Below, piece by piece: positions 8,545 to 18,162 of a stretch of DNA of 64,000 nt. The notes beneath the pieces are model-generated. The model was not told the DNA's origin. It worked only from the letters and a program-made list of their open reading frames with translations, and made no database searches. This stretch comes from Acinetobacter marinus (lineage in GTDB: Bacteria; Pseudomonadota; Gammaproteobacteria; Pseudomonadales; Moraxellaceae), in assembly GCF_900096915.1 (NCBI RefSeq), contig NZ_FMYK01000003.1, positions 62,001 to 126,000 of the forward strand. The letters are read 5' to 3'. The translations under genes were made by a program, and so were the position numbers. Position 1 is the first letter of the stretch. Each line of letters starts with the position of its first letter.

Positions 8545-9483
8545 ATGACGATTCCTGACCTATTAAAACATTCACAACAACAGATCCAAGCCGATTTGCA
8601 ATTTTGCCTTGATCAGTTTGCGTTAACCAGTCCGCTGAAAGAAGCCGTACATCATGCGGTGATGCTTGGTGGGAAACGAGTTCGTCCTGCGCTATGCTAC
8701 GCCACTGCTGAGCTAAACCAATTAGAAAAAACTTCAGAATTATTCAATCCAGCGGTGCGTCGTGCTGCGGTGGCGGTCGAGTTAATTCATTGTTATTCAC
8801 TATGTCACGATGATTTGCCGTGTATGGACAATGATGCCTTGCGCCGTGGTCAACCGACCTGTCATGTGGCATTTGGTGAATCGACGGCGTTGTTGGCAGG
8901 AGATGTATTGCAGTCGATAGCATTTGAAGTGTTGGGTAGTCGGTTATTTGACGATATGCAAAGCATCGACAAGCTCAGTATAGAAAATACACAGCATAAT
9001 GATCAGATTCGCTTACGACAGATGCAAATCCTCGCTACGGCAAGTAGCAAAATGGTTAATGGTCAGGTCATGGATTTGCAAGCTGAAGGCAAGTTGGTAG
9101 ATCAAGATCATTTAGAACAAATTCATCTCAATAAAACAGGTGCATTGATTCAAGCAGCGATCATGATGGGGGCGGTGACGGTATTGCCGAAAGCGGATCA
9201 AGATTTTACGGCACTGCGTCAGTTTGGTCGTGCGCTTGGGCTCGCTTTCCAAGTGCAAGATGATATTTTGGATATTACAGCAGATACCGAAGTGCTTGGT
9301 AAAACTGCGGGTAAAGATCAGCAAGTGGAAAAATCGACTTATCCTGCATTGATGGGCTTGGACAATGCGCAACATTATGCACAGCAACTGCATGACCAAG
9401 CGATGGATGCGCTCAAGACAATGCAGGGTAATACACAGGCTTTACACACTATTGCGGAATTTTTACTGACCCGACAAAGTTGA
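8545..9483 (+). CDS. ispA: Farnesyl diphosphate synthase (short-chain prenyltransferase)
   Basis: The enzyme condenses isopentenyl diphosphate with dimethylallyl and geranyl diphosphate to give C15 farnesyl diphosphate, the precursor of quinones and undecaprenyl phosphate. The 312-residue product has GGKRVRP near residue 42, the first aspartate-rich motif DDLPCMDND at 89-97, and the second motif as FQVQDDILDITAD. The residues before the first motif suit a short-chain enzyme. It is convergent with the Nudix gene. Confidence 0.93.
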   Translation: MTIPDLLKHSQQQIQADLQFCLDQFALTSPLKEAVHHAVMLGGKRVRPALCYATAELNQLEKTSELFNPAVRRAAVAVELIHCYSLCHDDLPCMDNDALRRGQPTCHVAFGESTALLAGDVLQSIAFEVLGSRLFDDMQSIDKLSIENTQHNDQIRLRQMQILATASSKMVNGQVMDLQAEGKLVDQDHLEQIHLNKTGALIQAAIMMGAVTVLPKADQDFTALRQFGRALGLAFQVQDDILDITADTEVLGKTAGKDQQVEKSTYPALMGLDNAQHYAQQLHDQAMDALKTMQGNTQALHTIAEFLLTRQS

Positions 9484-9512
9484 ATTTTGGTTTTAAAATA
9501 AATGCTTTGAGT

Positions 9513-10073
9513 TTATCCAGTTTGGTCTAAACGTGTCCCTAAAGTTTCCAAATGGGTTGGAAATGGATCTGTATTTTTTAAAGTTTTACGATCTTCAAAA
9601 TAATGCTCTAAAGTTCGCTTCACACTTGGAAAAGCGAGATCATTCCACGGAATTTCATGTTCCTCAAACAAACGAGATTCGATACTTTCTTCGCCTGCGC
9701 CAAACTTACCTTCGATTAGTTTTGCTTTAAACAACACATAAATCTGCCCAATCCGTGGAATGTTGTACATGCAGTATAGTTGTTCGACTTCGATCTCTGC
9801 TTCGGCTTCCTCATGCGTTTCCCGAGCTGCACCTTCTTCCATCGTTTCGAGCAATTCCATATAGCCCGCAGGCAATGTCCATAGCCCATAGCGTGGCTCG
9901 ATGGCACGGCGACAGAGCAATACTTTGTCCTCCCATAGGGCAAGTGCGCCACAGATGAGTTTTGGGTTGACGTAATGGATTGCTTTGCAGGCAGGGCAAA
10001 CCTCACGAGTTTGATGATCGCCCAGCGGGATTTTATATTCAGTCGGCTGTCCGCAGTTACTACAAAAGCTCAT
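9513..10073 (-). CDS. Zinc-ribbon Nudix hydrolase
   Basis: The 186-residue protein has a zinc ribbon (Cys4, Cys7, Cys26, Cys29) and then a Nudix domain, with the catalytic helix of the type GYMELLETMEEGAARETHEEA. This layout resembles NudC-like and ADP-ribose/NADH pyrophosphatase relatives. The exact substrate cannot be told from sequence, and the protein is shorter than true NudC. It is convergent with ispA, only 29 bp away. Confidence 0.88.
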   Translation of the reverse strand: MSFCSNCGQPTEYKIPLGDHQTREVCPACKAIHYVNPKLICGALALWEDKVLLCRRAIEPRYGLWTLPAGYMELLETMEEGAARETHEEAEAEIEVEQLYCMYNIPRIGQIYVLFKAKLIEGKFGAGEESIESRLFEEHEIPWNDLAFPSVKRTLEHYFEDRKTLKNTDPFPTHLETLGTRLDQTG

Positions 10074-10256
10074 AAATTATTCGTATATTTCAAGAGTCCA
10101 AGATTCCTAGCGAGCATAACGTAAAAAAATTCCCAACGCACCTACAACTGTGTTATAGATGATAAAAAGGGAAATAAATCATGAAATCGTATCGCTCATT
10201 TGACGATTGAATATTTAGACAACGATGAAAGAAGTAAAGTAAAAAAGGTAGCACAC

Positions 10257-10907
10257 ATGCAAAAATTGTTTGAACAAGATCAATTGATCGAACAATTACA
10301 GCAAAATTTATCATTTCAACCCCGTACCCAGTCTGCTGATGCGGCGGTTTTGATTGCGATCACCCAAGAAGCGACGCCTCGGATTTTATTGACTCGCCGT
10401 GCAGCCCATATGCGTCATCATGCAGGGGAAGTATCGTTTCCAGGTGGTCGGCGAGAGCGGGCAGATACCAGTAATATTGTGGTGGCACTGCGTGAAGCAC
10501 ATGAAGAAACTGCATTAAACCCGTTTGATGTGCAATTACTGGGTGAGCTGCCGATGCAACAGGCACGTTCTGGTCTTCGCGTGAAACCGATTGTCGGGGT
10601 GATTCCTGCGGCTGTAGACCTGATCGCTGAACCTGCGGAAATTGATCGGATTTTTTATGTGCCTTTACAAGAATTTATTCAAAGTCCGCCACATGCCTAT
10701 TTGGTTAGATTTGCAGAACATGATTTGTATATGCCAAGTTTTCGTTTTGACAATGAAATCATTTGGGGGATGACTGCTCGGATCATGGTGACATTACTTC
10801 GTCGTGGATTAAAATGCCATAAAGAATGGCCTTTTTTTGTGCAAGCGCCAGACATCGTGACAGGTCTTGATGCGGATTTTGACACCAGTTTAGATATTGA
10901 CGATTAA
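10257..10907 (+). CDS. CoA pyrophosphatase-type Nudix hydrolase (NudL-like)
   Basis: The product carries the family motif LLTRRAAHMRHHAGEVSFPGG directly before a Nudix helix (ALREAHEETALNP). That combination marks the CoA-diphosphate hydrolases that cut CoA to phosphopantetheine and 3',5'-ADP. I chose the ATG at 10257 (216 residues) because AAGGTAG precedes it; the longer reading starts with TTG at 10200 without a clear ribosome site. Confidence 0.88.
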   Translation: MQKLFEQDQLIEQLQQNLSFQPRTQSADAAVLIAITQEATPRILLTRRAAHMRHHAGEVSFPGGRRERADTSNIVVALREAHEETALNPFDVQLLGELPMQQARSGLRVKPIVGVIPAAVDLIAEPAEIDRIFYVPLQEFIQSPPHAYLVRFAEHDLYMPSFRFDNEIIWGMTARIMVTLLRRGLKCHKEWPFFVQAPDIVTGLDADFDTSLDIDD

Positions 10908-10957
10908 TCAGCTTTATTCGTTTTATAATTTGTTTTCCAATTAATCAAACCCTCACA

Positions 10958-11103
10958 TAGGGAATCTCGAAAAACCTAGCGAGTAGCGTAAATTTCAAGG
11001 CGCACCTCGCACAGCAACCGCAGTGTAAATATAGTACATGAGGATTGCGAGCAAGGCGCAACGCAGAAATTTGCCGACGCAGGTGGTTTCTCGAAGTTCC
11101 CTA
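10958..11103. repeat. ~146-bp palindromic intergenic repeat, copy 1
   Basis: This element is an overall inverted repeat. Its outer arms, TAGGGAATCTCGAAAAACC (10958-10976) and GGTTTCTCGAAGTTCCCTA (11085-11103), pair at 16 of 19 positions. The core (about 10980-11083) is nearly identical to the core of a second copy at 19678-19819. It lies directly upstream of the gamma carbonic anhydrase and creates a false N-terminal extension of that frame. No coding sequence is evident inside. Confidence 0.85.
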
Positions 11104-11124
11104 TATTTTAAAAGGATTTTAACC

Positions 11125-11661
11125 ATGATATATCAACTCGGAGATTTGCATCCAACCACCACCGTTCAGCCGTGGAATGGCTGGGTGGCTGATAATGCCA
11201 CAGTCATTGGACAGGTCGAACTGGGCAGTGAAGTCAGTATTTGGTTTGGTGCAGTGATTCGTGGTGACAACTCGATCATTCGTATTGGTGATATGAGTAA
11301 TATCCAAGAAAATGCGGTGCTACATACCGATGCAGGCATTGAGCTGAATGTCGGGAAGCATGTCACCGTCGGACATCAGGCGATGCTACATGGCTGTACC
11401 ATTGGCGATAATACCTTGATTGGGATTAACTCGGTGATTCTGAATCGTGCGGTGATCGGTAAAAACTGCATTATCGGTGCTAATGCGTTGATTCCAGAAG
11501 GTAAAGTGATTCCAGATAATTCGATCGTGATGGGTTCGCCGGGACAAGTGGTGAAACAAGCCTCTGAGCAAGTGGCGCAAATGATTACGATGAGTGCGAT
11601 GCATTATGCGCAGCACTTTAAAAAGTTTCGGGATGAGCTCAAGCCGTTTTCATTGGACTGA
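11125..11661 (+). CDS. Gamma carbonic anhydrase family protein (YrdA-like)
   Basis: The 178-residue product is a left-handed beta-helix hexapeptide-repeat protein. Metal-site histidines appear in VLHTDAG and KHVTVGHQAMLHGC. The fold runs from about residue 12 to 150 and ends in a C-terminal helix (MSAMHYAQHFKKFRDEL). Carbonic anhydrase activity has been shown for few family members, so the function is uncertain. The ATG at 11125 follows AAGGATTTT; the longer frame from 11038 reads through the upstream palindromic repeat and should not be used. Confidence 0.9.
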   Translation: MIYQLGDLHPTTTVQPWNGWVADNATVIGQVELGSEVSIWFGAVIRGDNSIIRIGDMSNIQENAVLHTDAGIELNVGKHVTVGHQAMLHGCTIGDNTLIGINSVILNRAVIGKNCIIGANALIPEGKVIPDNSIVMGSPGQVVKQASEQVAQMITMSAMHYAQHFKKFRDELKPFSLD

Positions 11662-11748
11662 TAGTTTTAAGTTGACTGCCTGATTGTATTAGATGTATGA
11701 AAAAATCATCACGAAATCAACCTGAGATTACTTTTCACCCCCTCTAAA

Positions 11749-11769
11749 TCTCCCCCTCAAAGGGGGAGA
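11749..11769. repeat. Short perfect hairpin in the gap before tsaB
   Basis: TCTCCCCCT / AGGGGGAGA forms a perfect 9-bp stem with a 3-nt loop. No T-run follows, so it is not a standard terminator. The rest of 11662-11928 is AT-rich with no gene seen. Confidence 0.6.
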
Positions 11770-11928
11770 CCTCAAAATAGCAGTGGATTTCGATACCATT
11801 TTGCTACATCTGTCTGATAAAAATACTTTTTAAAATATCCAACTGGCGTATCATAGCAGGCGAATTTTTTTGAAAATTCCCTGTTTTTTATTTGTCGTTT
11901 TTAATGTTCTGGAATGTAGCGCCATCCT

Positions 11929-12603
11929 ATGAAGATTCTTGCCCTCGAAACAGCCAATGAACAATGCTCGGTTGCGATAGTCGATGCAACGCAAACTTTG
12001 TTTTTTGAGCATCATCATGAAGCACGCATGCAGACCCAGCAGATTTTGCCGATGATTGAATGTGGCTTAGCCGAGTCGAAAAGTACATGGCAGGATATTT
12101 CGGCGATCGCATTTAGTCGTGGACCAGGCTCATTTAGCGGTGTGCGGATTAATGCTGCAGTCACGCAGGCGCTAGCATGGGCAAATGATTTAGCTGTGAT
12201 TCCTGTATCGACTTTACAAGCATTGGCGCAACATGCCTATCAACAATCTCAATTTTCAGAAATCACTGCGGTGATTGATGCCCGCATGAGTGAAGTCTAT
12301 TTCGGGCAGTTCGCTGTCGATGATCAAGGCATTATGCAGTTACACGGTGATGAACAATTACTGGGCTACGATCAAGCGATGATGCAACTGAATCCGCCTT
12401 TTGATACGTATGTGGTGGGAACTGGTGCAAGTCTAGTGGGTCATACATGTGCGGAGAATCTGTATTATGCCAATGCTAAAGATATTGCTGAAATTGCCAA
12501 AGCAGAATGGTTGGCAGGGCGTAACGTATCCGCAGATCAGGCATTGCCTGTTTATTTGCGGGACAATGCTTGGAAAAAAATTGCCGATCAAGGCAAGTCT
12601 TAA
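11929..12603 (+). CDS. tsaB: tRNA N6-threonylcarbamoyladenosine synthesis protein TsaB
   Basis: TsaB partners TsaD and TsaE to put the t6A modification on A37 of ANN-decoding tRNAs. The 224-residue ASKHA-fold protein starts MKILALETANEQCSVAI and has the signature AFSRGPGSFSGVRINAAVTQALAWAN, then PVSTLQALA and VIDARMSEVYFG. As expected for TsaB, it lacks the metal-binding histidines of TsaD. It is followed by uppP. Confidence 0.93.
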   Translation: MKILALETANEQCSVAIVDATQTLFFEHHHEARMQTQQILPMIECGLAESKSTWQDISAIAFSRGPGSFSGVRINAAVTQALAWANDLAVIPVSTLQALAQHAYQQSQFSEITAVIDARMSEVYFGQFAVDDQGIMQLHGDEQLLGYDQAMMQLNPPFDTYVVGTGASLVGHTCAENLYYANAKDIAEIAKAEWLAGRNVSADQALPVYLRDNAWKKIADQGKS

Positions 12604-12661
12604 GTTCAATTTAATATTTATCCTTTAAACCACATTCAGATTATTGTTTTAGGCATTACAC

Positions 12662-13486
12662 ATGGATTTACTACTGTTTCTCAAAGCCATCATCATGGGC
12701 ATCGTCGAAGGTATTACCGAATTTCTGCCGATCTCTAGTACAGGGCATTTGATTCTTGCCTCGGAGTTGATGAACTTTTGGACTCCTGAGAAAAGTGCGG
12801 TATTTGTGGTGGTGATTCAGATGGGGGCGATTGCGGCAGTGATCTATGAATATTGGTCACGGCTGTGGGGGGCAGCGACTGGCATTATCACAGGTGAAGA
12901 GAACGGTCGCCGCTTAGGTCTTGGGCTAATTTTGGCCTCCATTCCGATCATTCTCATGGGTTTAACCTTTGGACAATGGGTTAAAGATGTGTTGTTTAAT
13001 GATATTACCGTGGCGATAGGTCTAATCGTCGGTGGTCTGATTATTTGGTGGGTAGAGAAAAATCCACGTGCAATTAATGCACCCGAAGTAGAAAATATCA
13101 GTTATAAACAAGCGATTTATATCGGTTTAATCCAAGTCTTGTCGCTGATTCCCGGCACATCACGTTCAGGGGCGACTATTATTGGTGGCATGATGCTCGG
13201 TCTATCGCGTAAAGCAGCTACTGAGTTTTCATTTTTCCTCGGCATTCCTGTGATTGTCGGTGCGGGATTACTTGATGGTTGGCAAAGTCGTCATGTGTTG
13301 CAAGGTACAACGGATTGGCTCGTCATCGCCGTTGGTGTGATTGTATCGTTTATCTCGGCGCTGATTTTGATTCGTGTTTTGGTTGCGTATGTGGCAAAGC
13401 GTGACTTTATGATCTTTGCGTGGTATCGCATTGCGTCAGGTTTGATTATTTTGTTGTTTGCGCTGACAGGTTGGAAACTTTGGTAA
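12662..13486 (+). CDS. uppP: Undecaprenyl-diphosphatase UppP
   Basis: UppP recycles undecaprenyl diphosphate to the monophosphate carrier for peptidoglycan and other envelope polymers. The 274-residue membrane protein has both active-site signatures: EGITEFLPISSTGHL near residue 17 and PGTSRSGATIIGGM in the second half. It has about eight membrane segments. The next gene, rsmJ, starts 5 bp after its stop, so the two are likely cotranscribed. Confidence 0.96.
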   Translation: MDLLLFLKAIIMGIVEGITEFLPISSTGHLILASELMNFWTPEKSAVFVVVIQMGAIAAVIYEYWSRLWGAATGIITGEENGRRLGLGLILASIPIILMGLTFGQWVKDVLFNDITVAIGLIVGGLIIWWVEKNPRAINAPEVENISYKQAIYIGLIQVLSLIPGTSRSGATIIGGMMLGLSRKAATEFSFFLGIPVIVGAGLLDGWQSRHVLQGTTDWLVIAVGVIVSFISALILIRVLVAYVAKRDFMIFAWYRIASGLIILLFALTGWKLW

Positions 13487-13491
13487 GCAAT

Positions 13492-14334
13492 ATGTCTGCG
13501 AGTGAGCTACTGCCGAAGTCGGATGATCAAATTTGGAAAATTTATCACACGACGGAGCATGTCGAGCATGCACAATATTGGCAAGCTCGTATTGCAGATT
13601 TGACAGTACAAAGTCAGTTGATCGAAGTAGAAAAAATCAATAATAAGTTTTTAAAATTCAATCCTGACTTGGCACTCATGGTCGATGAAGATGGGCTTTG
13701 GCTGACTGCAAATGGCATGAAAATGCAACCTGCATGGCAAGATGAAGTGCCCAGATTGAAACGTGCTAATCCGAAGAATGAATTGATTGCTCGGGCATGC
13801 CAGATTAAGCCACAACTCAACCCTACAATAAAAATAATCGATGCCACCGCAGGGCTTGGGCATGACAGTTTGTTGATGGCATCACTTGGCGCAGAAGTGA
13901 TTTTGCTTGAGCGTCATCCGATTCTTTTTGCTTTGCTTGAGTCAGCAAAAAAGCAGGCAGAAACGCATGATTATTTAGTCAATATTTCGCAACGAATCAC
14001 GGTGATTCATCAAGATTCAGCGCAATATTTAACTGAAATCGCACAAGATCAAGCCGATGTGATTTATCTGGATCCGATGTTTCCTGCACGAGATCACAAT
14101 CAAAAATCTGAGAAAAAACAGGCGCAAGTGAAAAAGCAAATGCAATTGTTGCACTTGCTTTTACCTGAGGATGGCGAAATGGATTTGGGCGATGCTTTGC
14201 TTAATCTTGCCAAAGCCAAAGTTAAACGTGTGATTGTCAAGCGCCCAAAACATGCGGCATTTTTGGATGGGCAAACACCCGACCATCAATGGCAGGGTGA
14301 TGCGATTCGCTTTGATGCGTATTTTCAAAATTAA
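13492..14334 (+). CDS. rsmJ: 16S rRNA (guanine1516-N2)-methyltransferase RsmJ
   Basis: The C-terminal two thirds form a class I SAM-dependent methyltransferase with motif I as DATAGLGHDSLLMASLGA and motif IV as VIYLDPMFPARDHNQKSEKK. The latter, with the following QVKKQMQLL, is characteristic of RsmJ. The N-terminal ~70 residues are less conserved. The start at 13492 (280 residues) is preceded by GGTAAG overlapping the end of uppP; the frame opens further upstream but only inside uppP. Confidence 0.9.
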   Translation: MSASELLPKSDDQIWKIYHTTEHVEHAQYWQARIADLTVQSQLIEVEKINNKFLKFNPDLALMVDEDGLWLTANGMKMQPAWQDEVPRLKRANPKNELIARACQIKPQLNPTIKIIDATAGLGHDSLLMASLGAEVILLERHPILFALLESAKKQAETHDYLVNISQRITVIHQDSAQYLTEIAQDQADVIYLDPMFPARDHNQKSEKKQAQVKKQMQLLHLLLPEDGEMDLGDALLNLAKAKVKRVIVKRPKHAAFLDGQTPDHQWQGDAIRFDAYFQN

Positions 14335-14381
14335 AAGTCAAAATTAAATATCAGCTTAAAATCTGCACTGAACAAAACATT

Positions 14382-15878
14382 TTAAACCACAATATTTTGA
14401 TAATTCGGCATCCATGGTTGCGCCATTTCTAATTGATGCGCCAATTGTAATAAGCGATCTTCTCGAGCAAATGGCGCAATAAACTGTGAACCCAAAGGTA
14501 GATTGTGCTTATTCCAATACAACGGCACGGACATGGCAGGTAAGCCTGTGATATTGGCAAGTTGGGTGAAAGGTACCCATTTTAGATTATCTTTAATCAG
14601 CTGTTCCATCAGTGCACCTTGTGCCAGCCAATCGGCTTTACCCAAAGTCAGCAAGGTTTTGAGAATTGGTTTTTGCCAACTTGGTGTCGCCACTTCACCA
14701 TTTTTCGGGGCAACCGTTGCGGTGCTCGGCATAAGATAGAGATCATAACGATTGAAAAAATGATTCATTGCGGTGACGTATTTTCCCCAATTTTGCAAAT
14801 TGTGAATATAGTCCACGGCTGAGGTATTGGCGCCGAAAGCTGCAATGACACGGCTATCCAGTTCAAAATCACTTTCTCGAACACTTTTGCCCAATTCACG
14901 GCGGGTTTGCTCAAGACTATGCGCACATTGACTAAACCATGTGGTAATAAAGTCCTTGGCGAGCTGTGTGCCGTTAATATTTGGCTGATCTTCAACCACA
15001 TGATGTCCAAGTGATTCTAATAATTTTACCGTTTGTTCGATGGCGCTTATCGCATCTTTAGAGACCTTTGTGCCTACGGGTGAAACGGTAGAGTAGGCAA
15101 TTTTTAAGGGTTGCGGTGGGCGTTGAATCAATTCTAAGTAACTTTGTTCAGGGTCAGGTAAGCGAAACAGCGAACTGTTTTCAAAGCCATGAATCACATC
15201 GAGCATGGCGGCACTATCACGCACAGATTTAGTCAGGACATGCTGCGTTGCTGCACCGTGCATCAGCTCACTACGATTTGGTCCCCACGGGGTGCGTCCA
15301 CGACTGGGCTTGAGCCCGAATAAACCACAATAGGATGCAGGAATACGAATCGAACCACCGCCATCATTTGCGCCTGCGATCGGGGTAATGCCTGCTGCAA
15401 CTGCTGATGCAGAACCACCTGATGAACCACCACTATTGTGTTTGAGATGCCACGGATTTTTACAGGCACCCCAAGCGGCTGGCTCAGTGACGCCTTTGAT
15501 ACCAAATTCTGGGGTATTGGTCAGCCCAAAGCTGAGCACACCTGCATTTTCCCAGCGATTGACGATTTCGGCATTCTCGGTTGGCGTGAATTTTTGGCGA
15601 ATATAGGATTGGCTACCATAGCTCGAAGGCACACCTGCATATTCTTGGTATAAATCTTTGGCAAGGAAGGGAACCCCTGTAAACCGCCCAGCGGGCAAAG
15701 CATTGACTTTGTTTCGTGCACGCTCATACATCGGCGTGATGATGGCATTGATTTTTGGATTCACGGCTTCAGCTCGATGGATGGCGACTTCGAGGAGTTC
15801 GCTGGCGGGGATTTGTTTGGTCTGGACTAATTCGGCGAGTCCAAGTGCATCATATTGTATATATTCTTCAAATTTCAT
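14382..15878 (-). CDS. Amidase signature family protein
   Basis: The 498-residue protein has the Ser-cisSer-Lys amidase layout: a catalytic lysine in VPFLAKDL (about residue 73), then HNSGGSSGGSASAVAAG carrying the serine pair, and GGSIRIPASYCGLFGLKPSRGR. This family hydrolyses amides of many kinds. The sequence resembles the amidase and 6-aminohexanoate-cyclic-dimer hydrolase group rather than GatA, and no gatB or gatC is nearby. The substrate cannot be inferred. It is convergent with rsmJ. Confidence 0.88.
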   Translation of the reverse strand: MKFEEYIQYDALGLAELVQTKQIPASELLEVAIHRAEAVNPKINAIITPMYERARNKVNALPAGRFTGVPFLAKDLYQEYAGVPSSYGSQSYIRQKFTPTENAEIVNRWENAGVLSFGLTNTPEFGIKGVTEPAAWGACKNPWHLKHNSGGSSGGSASAVAAGITPIAGANDGGGSIRIPASYCGLFGLKPSRGRTPWGPNRSELMHGAATQHVLTKSVRDSAAMLDVIHGFENSSLFRLPDPEQSYLELIQRPPQPLKIAYSTVSPVGTKVSKDAISAIEQTVKLLESLGHHVVEDQPNINGTQLAKDFITTWFSQCAHSLEQTRRELGKSVRESDFELDSRVIAAFGANTSAVDYIHNLQNWGKYVTAMNHFFNRYDLYLMPSTATVAPKNGEVATPSWQKPILKTLLTLGKADWLAQGALMEQLIKDNLKWVPFTQLANITGLPAMSVPLYWNKHNLPLGSQFIAPFAREDRLLQLAHQLEMAQPWMPNYQNIVV

Positions 15879-16187
15879 GTGTTTTTATCCTGTGTTGCAT
15901 CCAAGCAAGCATGTTGTTATGACGAATGATGAAATTGATCGTATCTGAAATATTTAAGATTCGCAATTGTATGCAGACGGTGAGAATTGTCTATCGGGCG
16001 AATCAGTTGTTGCTTGTGTCTGTAATCACTGGACAGATGGTTTTCATCGCAAAAAAACAAATTTGATGACGAGAATACCTGCGCATTTATAGATTATTTC
16101 TATTGTTATATATCGTTAATGTGAAACACATTTTTTGAAAATTATGCTAAGTTTGAATCCAGTACATTTGGATTTGAATGAAAAGTG
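15879..16187. other. Intergenic stretch, no gene seen
   Basis: This 309-bp AT-rich gap lies between the start of the amidase gene and the start of a secreted protein, so it should hold two divergent promoters. I see no convincing open frame, RNA gene or palindrome in it. Confidence 0.5.
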
Positions 16188-16715
16188 ATGAAAAAAATTG
16201 TATGCACCACAGTGGCGATGATGTCGCTTGGTTTCTGGACGACTTTGGCTGTTGCACAAACTGCGGACACGGAAGTTGCGCAGGCTCAAAATAATGAACA
16301 AATTACCAATGAAGAGGCGCAAGAGCTCGTCGCTGCTGCCAATAGTTCAAAAATAAATATTCAAACTCGTCCTGAGATCATGGGGCTTTGGGGCATGGAA
16401 ATTCCAGACAACAAGCGCTGTGTTGAATATTATAATTTCAGCGGCGAAAATAATATGGTGATCAAAAGTGATCAGGAATGGTCAATTGGACAATATCAAT
16501 ATCAAGCGCCAAGCAATCGCAGTGAGTATCTACCGACACTGATTTTTCAGATCAAATATGACAATAATCAAACCGATTGCTCTGGTGTTAAGCAAGATCA
16601 GACAGGCGAGATTCAACAGTTCTTTGTGAAATGGGTCAATCCGACTCAAATTCAATTCTGTGGTAATCAACGTGGCGAACAATGCTTTGCGACATTGAAT
16701 AAACAATTGCCTTAA
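16188..16715 (+). CDS. Secreted protein of unknown function
   Basis: The 175-residue product has a clear signal peptide (MKKIVCTTVAMMSLGFW.. with likely cleavage after AVAQ or nearby). The mature part is polar and has paired cysteines in NKRCVEYY, NQTDCSGV, IQFCGNQ and GEQCFATL, which may form two disulfides. I do not recognise the family. The ATG at 16188 directly follows an in-frame GTG; either could be used. It is convergent with accC, with a shared terminator. Confidence 0.75.
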   Translation: MKKIVCTTVAMMSLGFWTTLAVAQTADTEVAQAQNNEQITNEEAQELVAAANSSKINIQTRPEIMGLWGMEIPDNKRCVEYYNFSGENNMVIKSDQEWSIGQYQYQAPSNRSEYLPTLIFQIKYDNNQTDCSGVKQDQTGEIQQFFVKWVNPTQIQFCGNQRGEQCFATLNKQLP

Positions 16716-16767
16716 CGGAATTGTATTGATTCAGTTTCAAATCCTGCACGCAAACTTTACACGCAAA

Positions 16768-16795
16768 AAAATAAGCCATAAGGCTTATTTTTTTT
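16768..16795. terminator. Bidirectional terminator between the secreted-protein gene and accC
   Basis: The stem AAAATAAGCC / GGCTTATTTT (16768-16777, 16782-16791) has a 4-nt loop with A-run and T-run flanks. Its right half overlaps the last codons of accC. Confidence 0.85.
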
Positions 16796-18146
16796 CTTCA
16801 GGCATAAATGGTTTAAGCAAATGCTTTTCCAAATAATGAATATCCATCGCCGTTTCACAGAACTGTGGATCACGTAAAATCACATTTTTGTGCAGTGGAA
16901 TATTGGTTTTCACCCCTGTAATGACCATTTCGTCTAATGCTTGGCGTAGTCGAGCAATTGCTGTGTCACGATCTTTACCATGTACGATCAGTTTGGCAAT
17001 CATCGAATCATAAAACGGCGGGATGCTATAACCTGCATACAGATGTGAATCCATCCGCACACCTGCACCACCTGGGGTAAAGTAGGTGTCAATTTTCCCA
17101 GCAGAAGGTAAGAAAGTTTGCGGGTCTTCAGCATTGATTCGGCATTCCATGGCATGACCTTTGACTTCAATGTCTTCTTGCTGAAGATTTAAGCCAAGTC
17201 CTGAAGCAATGCGAATCTGTTGCTCAATGATGTCAATGCCAGTGATCATTTCGGTCACAGGATGCTCAACCTGCACACGAGTATTCATCTCAATAAAGAA
17301 GAATTCACCGTCTTCGTAGAGAAACTCAAAGGTGCCTGCACCACGGTATTGAATCATTTCACAGGCATTGACACAGGCTTGTAAAATATCTGCACGTGCT
17401 TGTTCAGGCAAATTCGGCGCTGGTGCTTCTTCCAATACTTTTTGATGGCGACGTTGCAGTGAGCAGTCACGATCATAAAGGTGAATCGCATGCCCATTAC
17501 CATCAGCGAGGATTTGCACTTCGACATGGCGAGGCTTCTGTAAGAAACGCTCCATATATACCGTATCATCGCCAAACCACATTTCAGCATCACGCTGTGC
17601 TGCTTGTACCGATTCGAGCAGGGTATCGATCCGTTCAACAATACGCATCCCACGACCACCGCCGCCAGAAGCGGCTTTGACGATCAAAGGAAAACCAATT
17701 TCTTTGGCTTCGGCGAGGGCATTTTGCGGGGTCACTGCATGTGCAGAACCTGGTACGGTCGGCACGCCAGCTTTCTTCATGGCGACAATGGCAGAGACTT
17801 TATTACCCATCAAACGGATATGTTCAGGACGAGGACCAATAAAGGTAAAACCCGAAGTTTCTACGATTTCTGCAAATTCGGCATTTTCAGATAAAAAACC
17901 ATACCCCGGATGGATCGCATCAGCACCTGTAACTTCTGCTGCGGTAATAATCGCAGGAATATTCAAATAACTTTCGCTGGTGGTACCTGGACCAATACAG
18001 ACGGCTTCATCTACAAAGCGTAAATGCATCAAGTCTTTGTCCGCATCGGAATAGACGCCAACAGTTTTAATGCCTAAGGCTTTACACGCACGGGTGATGC
18101 GTAGGGCAATTTCACCACGGTTGGCAATGAGAATTTTTTGTAACAT
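16785..18146 (-). CDS. accC: Acetyl-CoA carboxylase, biotin carboxylase subunit
   Basis: AccC carboxylates the biotin of AccB using ATP and bicarbonate, the first step of fatty-acid synthesis. The 453-residue product has the N-terminal MLQKILIANRGEIALRI, the ATP-grasp glycine loop KAASGGGGRGM, the catalytic stretch EMNTRVQVEHPVTEMITGID, and the C-terminal biotin carboxylase domain. It is 16 bp after accB and forms the usual aroQ-accB-accC cluster. Confidence 0.98.
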   Translation of the reverse strand: MLQKILIANRGEIALRITRACKALGIKTVGVYSDADKDLMHLRFVDEAVCIGPGTTSESYLNIPAIITAAEVTGADAIHPGYGFLSENAEFAEIVETSGFTFIGPRPEHIRLMGNKVSAIVAMKKAGVPTVPGSAHAVTPQNALAEAKEIGFPLIVKAASGGGGRGMRIVERIDTLLESVQAAQRDAEMWFGDDTVYMERFLQKPRHVEVQILADGNGHAIHLYDRDCSLQRRHQKVLEEAPAPNLPEQARADILQACVNACEMIQYRGAGTFEFLYEDGEFFFIEMNTRVQVEHPVTEMITGIDIIEQQIRIASGLGLNLQQEDIEVKGHAMECRINAEDPQTFLPSAGKIDTYFTPGGAGVRMDSHLYAGYSIPPFYDSMIAKLIVHGKDRDTAIARLRQALDEMVITGVKTNIPLHKNVILRDPQFCETAMDIHYLEKHLLKPFMPEEKK

Positions 18147-18162
18147 GATGACACCTCACTGC

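Noticed and set aside
11038..11124. N-terminal extension of the gamma carbonic anhydrase
   Set aside because: The extra codons fall inside a palindromic repeat shared with another locus; a good ribosome site precedes 11125.
11749..11769. Rho-independent terminator after the carbonic anhydrase
   Set aside because: The hairpin is strong but lacks a T-run on either strand.
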